Source: Caloramator quimbayensis
GTDB lineage: Bacteria > Bacillota > Clostridia > Clostridiales > Caloramatoraceae
Length of the DNA: 64,000 nucleotides
Assembly: GCF_900167605.1 (NCBI RefSeq)
Contig: NZ_FUYH01000007.1
Span: forward strand, 62,001-126,000
Direction: 5' to 3'
Position numbers and translations under genes: made by a program. The number at the start of each line of letters is the position of its first letter. Within the stretch, counting starts at the first letter, position 1. Below, piece by piece: positions 59,615-64,000 of the stretch. The notes beneath the pieces are model-generated. The model was not told where the DNA came from. It did no database searches and saw only the letters and a program-made list of their open reading frames with translations.

Positions 59615-59851
59615 TTATATATCAGAAGGCATCATGCTTTCTATTTTATCTATTAATTCTTTAATTTCATTATCGAGTTTTTTAATTTCATTATCAAGGT
59701 TTTCAGGAGCAACTCCTAAATCATTAAGTTCTTTAATAATAGCATCCTTTTGGATTTGAAGCTGTTCAAGGCGTGTTTCTGCTTTTATTTTTTTATTTTT
59801 ATATACTTCGATTTTATTTTTTAATTCATTAAGCTTTAATTCATAGTTCAT
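59615..59851 (-). CDS. Small coiled-coil protein in the split Rad50 cassette
   Basis: 78 residues from ATG 59849-59851 behind TAGGAGGAATT; the frame is open to an ATG 8 codons up, which precedes the ribosome site. It is almost all heptads: LKNKIEVYKNKKIKAETRLE, LNDLGVAPENLDNEIKKLDN, LIDKIESMM. It lies exactly between the two halves of Rad50, so it may supply part of the missing descending coil. No catalytic motif. Confidence 0.75.
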   Translation of the reverse strand: MNYELKLNELKNKIEVYKNKKIKAETRLEQLQIQKDAIIKELNDLGVAPENLDNEIKKLDNEIKELIDKIESMMPSDI

Positions 59852-59864
59852 ATAATAATTCCTC

Positions 59865-61304
59865 CTATAATTCATTTATTATTTTTTCAATTGAGTGTTC
59901 TTCTATTGGCGATAAACAAACAGGGCACCTTCCAAGCTCTTTTAAATACTGTGTATATTCTTTTATAAAATTATCTATATATTCATTAGAGCTTTTTATT
60001 TCTTTATTTGTTTCGTTTAAATCCTTATTTAAATTTAAGAGTTCGTTTTTTAATATGTTTAATTTTAAGAGTTTTTCGTTTATAATTTCAATACTGCTTA
60101 TATTAGAATCAGCTTCGTTTATATTGTTGAATTTTGAAATATATACATAACCTTTTTTTAATGAAGATTCAACATTTTCAAGGTTAGATTTGATATTATT
60201 TAGTTTTATATAAATATCAAATTTATTATTATAAGATTCTAATGATTCTTTTGCTTTATCAACAATTTTTAGCTTTTCATAGATTCTTTTTAGCTTATTT
60301 ATTTCATCTTCAATAGAATTGAATTGTATATTTAATTTCTTTAATATATTAGTTCTGTTTAATGCATTAGCAGCGTCTATTAATTTTAAACTGCATGAAT
60401 CTGTATGTTTTGTTATATCAAGTATATTTTTCTGATAATTTATTTCATTTAAAATTTGATGCAATGATTCATTTGCATTGTTAAATTTGTTTTTTAAAAT
60501 AATTTTGGAGTTTGCTTCAGAAACTAAACTAATAGTATTATCTAAATCTCCTATTTTTATAATAATATCTTGTGCTTCATTAATTTCATTTTCTACTGCT
60601 AAGAGTTTATTTTTTATGCTTTTTAATTTCTCAAGCTTGTTGAACTTATCATTTAATATTTTTAGGTTAATTTCAGTGATTTCTATATTTTTTCTTATGT
60701 TTTCAAGATTTTCATATTGTTTTAAATCCTCGTTTATATCATCATAATCCTTAGAGAACCTTTTAACTTCACCTTGAAGGTTTACTAAGTCTTTATTAAG
60801 TTCTTTTAAGGCCTCATCGATTATATGTACTCCAACAAGTTTTCCTATCGCTTTAGCCTTTATAGAGCCGGTTTTATCTAATAGGAAAGGTCCTTCAAGC
60901 TGACTTGCAAGATTTATACTTTCAGGAGAATCAATATCAATATATACCTTATTTATTCCATGTGCTGATAATATCTCCTTTGGAATATCATTTTTAAACC
61001 CTTCAAATATGCTTTCTTCACCTTTTGAGTCTATAAGCCTATATATATTTCTATTTTTTGCTCTCTCCCTTATAATAGTTGTATCATCACTAAAGGTTAC
61101 TGAAACTTTGCAGGAGTTTTCACCCTGAGTTATAAAGTCTGTTCCTTTAGGCTCATTATATAATACCCATTTTAAAGCCCTTATGATTGCTGACTTGCCG
61201 CTGTCAGATGGACCACATATAACGTTATAACCCTCATTAAAAATTATTTTAGTATCTTTATGTGATTGAAAGTTTATAATTTCTATAGATTTTATATATC
61301 TCAT
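59865..61304 (-). CDS. Split Rad50/SbcC: N-terminal ATPase half ending in a zinc hook
   Basis: 479 residues. N-lobe: IKSIEIINFQSHKDTKIIFN and Walker A GPSDSGKS at 31-38, with FITQGENSCKVSVTF. A coiled coil runs ~165-455. The chain ends 16 residues after CPVC (460-463), the half-hook that dimerises through zinc in Rad50. Walker B and signature motif are missing and lie in the gene at 58943. In normal SbcC both lobes are one 800-1200-residue chain. The start overlaps the nuclease gene by 4 bases. Confidence 0.88.
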   Translation of the reverse strand: MRYIKSIEIINFQSHKDTKIIFNEGYNVICGPSDSGKSAIIRALKWVLYNEPKGTDFITQGENSCKVSVTFSDDTTIIRERAKNRNIYRLIDSKGEESIFEGFKNDIPKEILSAHGINKVYIDIDSPESINLASQLEGPFLLDKTGSIKAKAIGKLVGVHIIDEALKELNKDLVNLQGEVKRFSKDYDDINEDLKQYENLENIRKNIEITEINLKILNDKFNKLEKLKSIKNKLLAVENEINEAQDIIIKIGDLDNTISLVSEANSKIILKNKFNNANESLHQILNEINYQKNILDITKHTDSCSLKLIDAANALNRTNILKKLNIQFNSIEDEINKLKRIYEKLKIVDKAKESLESYNNKFDIYIKLNNIKSNLENVESSLKKGYVYISKFNNINEADSNISSIEIINEKLLKLNILKNELLNLNKDLNETNKEIKSSNEYIDNFIKEYTQYLKELGRCPVCLSPIEEHSIEKIINEL

Positions 61305-62293
61305 AACATCCCTTCTTTACTTGAAAGTAAAAGCTGTGCTTCTCCAATTCTTCTAATTGCTTCATCTTTAATATCATCAGGTATTCTTTCTCTTATGGAA
61401 ATTTCTCTTATAATCGATTCAATATTTAAAATCTCAAAACTTCCATAGGAATTAACCTGCTGAATAAATTCGTTTATTTTTTGCTGTTTGAATTCTTCCT
61501 GCCTTAAAATTTCTTTATCAAAAATTTCATCTCCATTTTTTGCACACTTTAGATTTCTAATATCAAACTTTAAATCTTTATCTACATTAATTATAAGATA
61601 GGATGGGATTCTTTCTGCTTCTGATAATGTATTGCTGATTCTTGATATTGAGCCGATGTTTATAAAGTATTTATCATTTACTTTTTTAATTCCAAATCCA
61701 GTATGATAATGTCCGCACAATGTTATATCAGATAGGGTTTTATCAGCTATTTCATCAATTAATGTATGTGGTACTCCTTTAATAAAGGGTTTGTCAAGGA
61801 GCATACCGTGTACAATATGAATTGCAAAATCACAATTTTTTTTATAATTAACTATATATCCTTCTTTTTCATTTGACGTATCTATATTGTAATAATAAGG
61901 GCAACCTGTTAGTTGTATTGTTATGACATCCTTTTTCAGGTAAATAAATTCATTAAGATTAATTAATTTAACTATGCCTAATGTATCTAAAATACCTAAA
62001 ACAGTTCTTGAAGCTGTAGAAGGATTCTGACCAAATATATCATGATTTCCTAAAACACAATATATGGGGAGAGGAAGCTCCTTTAGATATATGATGAACT
62101 CATTAACTATTGACAAAGATAAATCTGGTCTGTCAAATAAATCTCCTCCAAACAGTACATAATCAATATTTTCATTTTTAACTGTTTCAACGATTTCTTT
62201 AAATTTCTCCTTTAATGCTTCAATATAGTTATCTTTTCTCGATTTGGGGCTGCTTCCTCTTATATGAGAATCAGTAAAATATAAAAATTTCAT
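61301..62293 (-). CDS. Mre11/SbcD-like metallophosphoesterase
   Basis: 330 residues. Calcineurin-type metal motifs in order: FTDSHIRG (Asp8, His10), FGGDLFDRPD, VLGNHDIFG, HIVHGMLLD, LCGHYHTGFG. The C-terminal ~70 residues are helical and may bind the ATPase head (FKQQKINEFIQQVNSYGSFE). It is the nuclease partner of the split Rad50. ATGA overlap with recX and a 4-base overlap with the ATPase gene show tight coupling. Confidence 0.9.
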   Translation of the reverse strand: MKFLYFTDSHIRGSSPKSRKDNYIEALKEKFKEIVETVKNENIDYVLFGGDLFDRPDLSLSIVNEFIIYLKELPLPIYCVLGNHDIFGQNPSTASRTVLGILDTLGIVKLINLNEFIYLKKDVITIQLTGCPYYYNIDTSNEKEGYIVNYKKNCDFAIHIVHGMLLDKPFIKGVPHTLIDEIADKTLSDITLCGHYHTGFGIKKVNDKYFINIGSISRISNTLSEAERIPSYLIINVDKDLKFDIRNLKCAKNGDEIFDKEILRQEEFKQQKINEFIQQVNSYGSFEILNIESIIREISIRERIPDDIKDEAIRRIGEAQLLLSSKEGML

Positions 62294-62925
62294 AATAAAT
62301 CACCATCATCTTCTATTTTTAATGAGCTTATAGCTTTTTTTACTATATCATAGGTAAATCCTTTAGATAAAAGATGTCTAATAAGCTTATTTCTTATATT
62401 TTTTTCATCCTTACAGTATTTAATTTTCTTTTGCAATATTTCAAGAGCGTTTTCATACTCATAATCGCTGTTATTATCAAAAAAGCATTCTTTTATTAAA
62501 TCAGGATTAATACCTTTTTTTTGCAGATTGTATTCTATCTTTTTCCTGCCATATTTTTTTATATATATACAATCGTTTATATATTTTTTTACATATCTTT
62601 CATCATTAATAATATCATATAATTTAAGTTTTTCTATAGTTTTACTTATTGAAGTAAATGAGTACCCCTTATCTGATATTTTTTTTGAAATTTCGTATTC
62701 TGTATAATCTTTTTTCCCGAGAATAAACAGAGCATAATTATAGCATTTCGTTACTTCACAGCACTCAATTAGAGAATTTAATTGCTCTTTAGTTATTTCC
62801 AATCCTGATTTTATTGAATATTTTAATATATCCTCGCTTGAAGCGGAAAAAGAATATTCGTCATCTATAAAAACATTATATCTTTCATTCTTATTGTTTT
62901 GTTTTATTACTTTTGTAATTATCAT
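62290..62925 (-). CDS. recX: Regulatory protein RecX
   Basis: 211 residues from ATG 62923-62925 behind GAGGTG; a longer frame to 62964 runs through the recA-recX hairpin and is rejected. Helical RecX repeats: YALFILGKKDYTEYEISKKI, INDERYVKKYINDCIYIKKY, KIEYNLQKKGINPDLIKECF, RNKLIRHLLSKGFTYDIVKK. RecX modulates RecA filaments. It lies 81 bases after recA and overlaps the nuclease gene. Confidence 0.9.
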   Translation of the reverse strand: MIITKVIKQNNKNERYNVFIDDEYSFSASSEDILKYSIKSGLEITKEQLNSLIECCEVTKCYNYALFILGKKDYTEYEISKKISDKGYSFTSISKTIEKLKLYDIINDERYVKKYINDCIYIKKYGRKKIEYNLQKKGINPDLIKECFFDNNSDYEYENALEILQKKIKYCKDEKNIRNKLIRHLLSKGFTYDIVKKAISSLKIEDDGDLL

Positions 62926-62937
62926 AACACACCTCAT

Positions 62938-62976
62938 AATAAAAGAACCTACAGGATTAAGCACCCAGTAGATTCT
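62938..62976 (-). terminator. Terminator/attenuator between recA and recX
   Basis: On minus, the segment 62976-62963 pairs with 62957-62944 (14 positions, one T-T mismatch, loop 62962-62958), followed by TTTTATT. It should limit read-through from recA into recX and the Rad50 cassette. Confidence 0.65.
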
Positions 62977-63006
62977 AAGATTTATAGGATTTTCATCAGG
63001 AACAGA

Positions 63007-64000
63007 TTATTTTGCTTCTTTAATTTCTTCGACTTTATTAACTATTAATGGAAGTTTATACTTTTCTCTGATTTTATTTTCAATTTCAATTGCTATAGCT
63101 GTATTTTCTCTTAAGAAATTTTTAGCATTTTCTCTTCCTTGGCCAAGTTTTGTATCGTTATATGAGAACCATGCTCCGCTTTTTTGAATTATGTCATTAT
63201 TAACTGCAACATCAAGTACATTTCCCTCCTTTGAAATGCCTTCTCCGTACATAATATCAAATTCAGCCTGTTTAAATGGAGGAGCGACTTTATTTTTAAC
63301 TACTTTTACCCTTGTTCTGCTTCCTAATATATCTTCTCCCTGCTTTATTGAATCAACTTTTCTAACATCGAGTCTAATAGATGCATAAAATTTTAATGCT
63401 CTGCCTCCAGGGGTTGTTTCAGGATTTCCGAACATTACTCCAACTTTTTCCCTTAACTGATTTATAAATATTGCAACACATTTTGATTTGTTTATTGCAC
63501 CAGCAAGTTTTCTTAAAGCTTGTGACATAAGCCTTGCCTGAAGGCCGACATGTGCATCGCCCATTTCTCCTTCGATTTCGGCTTTAGGAACAAGGGCAGC
63601 AACTGAGTCTATAACTATGACATCTATTGCTCCTGACCTTACAAGTGCTTCAGCAATTTCAAGTGCCTGTTCTCCTGTATCAGGCTGTGATAGTACAAGG
63701 TTTTCAATATCAACACCAAGCTTTCTTGCATAAACAGGATCGAGGGCATGCTCAGCATCTATAAAGGCTGCAGCGCCTCCATTTTTTTGTGCTTCAGCTA
63801 TAATATGAAGTGCAACCGTAGTTTTACCTGAGGATTCAGGTCCATATATTTCTACTATTCTGCCCTTTGGTACTCCGCCTATTCCAAGAGCAATATCAAG
63901 ATCTAAAGAACCTGTAGAAATACATTCTACATTTAATTTAGCATCTTCTCCAAGTTTCATAATTGAGCCTTTTCCGAATTGCTTTTCTATTTGGCTTATA
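63007..64000 (-). CDS. recA: Recombinase RecA, N-terminus beyond the window
   Basis: 331 residues visible; the frame stays open to base 64000, so the true start lies outside. The edge reads [20 protein letters not shown], the canonical RecA N-terminal part. Walker [30 protein letters not shown]; Walker [22 protein letters not shown]2 region [20 protein letters not shown]. It forms the strand-exchange filament and co-protease for LexA. Any SOS box upstream is not visible. Confidence 0.97.
   Translation of the reverse strand, partial: ISQIEKQFGKGSIMKLGEDAKLNVECISTGSLDLDIALGIGGVPKGRIVEIYGPESSGKTTVALHIIAEAQKNGGAAAFIDAEHALDPVYARKLGVDIENLVLSQPDTGEQALEIAEALVRSGAIDVIVIDSVAALVPKAEIEGEMGDAHVGLQARLMSQALRKLAGAINKSKCVAIFINQLREKVGVMFGNPETTPGGRALKFYASIRLDVRKVDSIKQGEDILGSRTRVKVVKNKVAPPFKQAEFDIMYGEGISKEGNVLDVAVNNDIIQKSGAWFSYNDTKLGQGRENAKNFLRENTAIAIEIENKIREKYKLPLIVNKVEEIKEAK

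Noticed and set aside
59865-61304. Truncation of a normal sbcC by frameshift
   Set aside because: The chain ends just after the hook with its own stop, and each downstream piece has a separate ribosome site and start, which argues for separate genes.
62926-62964. Longer recX start at 62964
   Set aside because: It would run through the recA-recX hairpin and has no ribosome site; ATG 62925 has GAGGTG.
1-64000. CRISPR arrays, prophage genes or toxin-antitoxin pairs
   Set aside because: I found no regularly spaced direct repeats, phage structural genes or paired small genes of known TA families in the window.

Overview
The window is a low-GC, gene-dense stretch of a spore-forming, flagellated Firmicute of class Clostridia. 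Supporting signs are strong AGGAGG/GGGGTGAT ribosome binding sites, a FliR-FlhB fusion, spoVS and cotS genes, a T-box leader on trpS, and the clostridial gene order miaB-mutS-mutL-miaA-hfq-ynbB-lexA. Clostridiaceae (Clostridium/Caloramator-like) is my inference; the genus cannot be fixed from sequence reading alone.

Layout. (1) 1-7.3 kb: the end of an IS21-type element, a broken coiled-coil gene, small orphan genes and three secreted proteins: an Ig-like protein, a 1232-aa DUF5050/Ig-like protein, and an Ig-like protein joined to a D-glucuronyl C5-epimerase-type domain. (2) 7.4-30.8 kb: flagellar genes. A flaG-orf-fliS unit has a near-perfect sigma-28 promoter. A second, about 22-kb unit runs from flgB through basal body, hook, motor and export genes to flhA-flhF-flhG-pilZ-sigD-swrB and two distal-rod type genes. 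(3) 30.9-33.5 kb: a TPR protein, an LD-carboxypeptidase and an M20 amidohydrolase, then a short apparently independent RNA unit. (4) 33.6-35.5 kb: two minus-strand tRNA clusters (Tyr-Thr-Met and Phe-Met-Glu in coordinate order), each with its own sigma-A promoter, on either side of a cotS-like spore coat gene. (5) 35.5-40.1 kb: a MerR-type coiled-coil protein behind a sigma-H promoter (RacA-like architecture), a GNAT enzyme, T-box/trpS, an aminotransferase and a PrsW remnant. (6) 40.2-50.2 kb: tRNA modification (miaB, miaA), mismatch repair (mutS, mutL), hfq, a Met-gamma-lyase-like protein, and a divergent lexA/yneA-like pair with SOS boxes. (7) 50.2-64 kb, minus strand: a Xer-type recombinase, a small membrane protein, proC, purB, a PHP-PadR-aspartate aminotransferase operon, spoVS with a sigma-H promoter, rny with an apparent ATT start, a three-gene split Rad50/SbcC with an Mre11/SbcD partner, recX and the 3' part of recA.

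How it fits together. SigD made by the large flagellar operon would feed back on the late flaG-fliS unit. Sporulation signals (sigma-H promoters, Spo0A-like boxes, spoVS, cotS) are scattered among housekeeping genes. The right end is rich in DNA repair: recA, recX, a split Rad50/Mre11 cassette, lexA with its division inhibitor, and mutSL. The least ordinary items are the split Rad50 cassette, the sigma-H-linked RacA-like gene, the ATT-start rny with its structured leader, and the orphan RNA near 33.56 kb.
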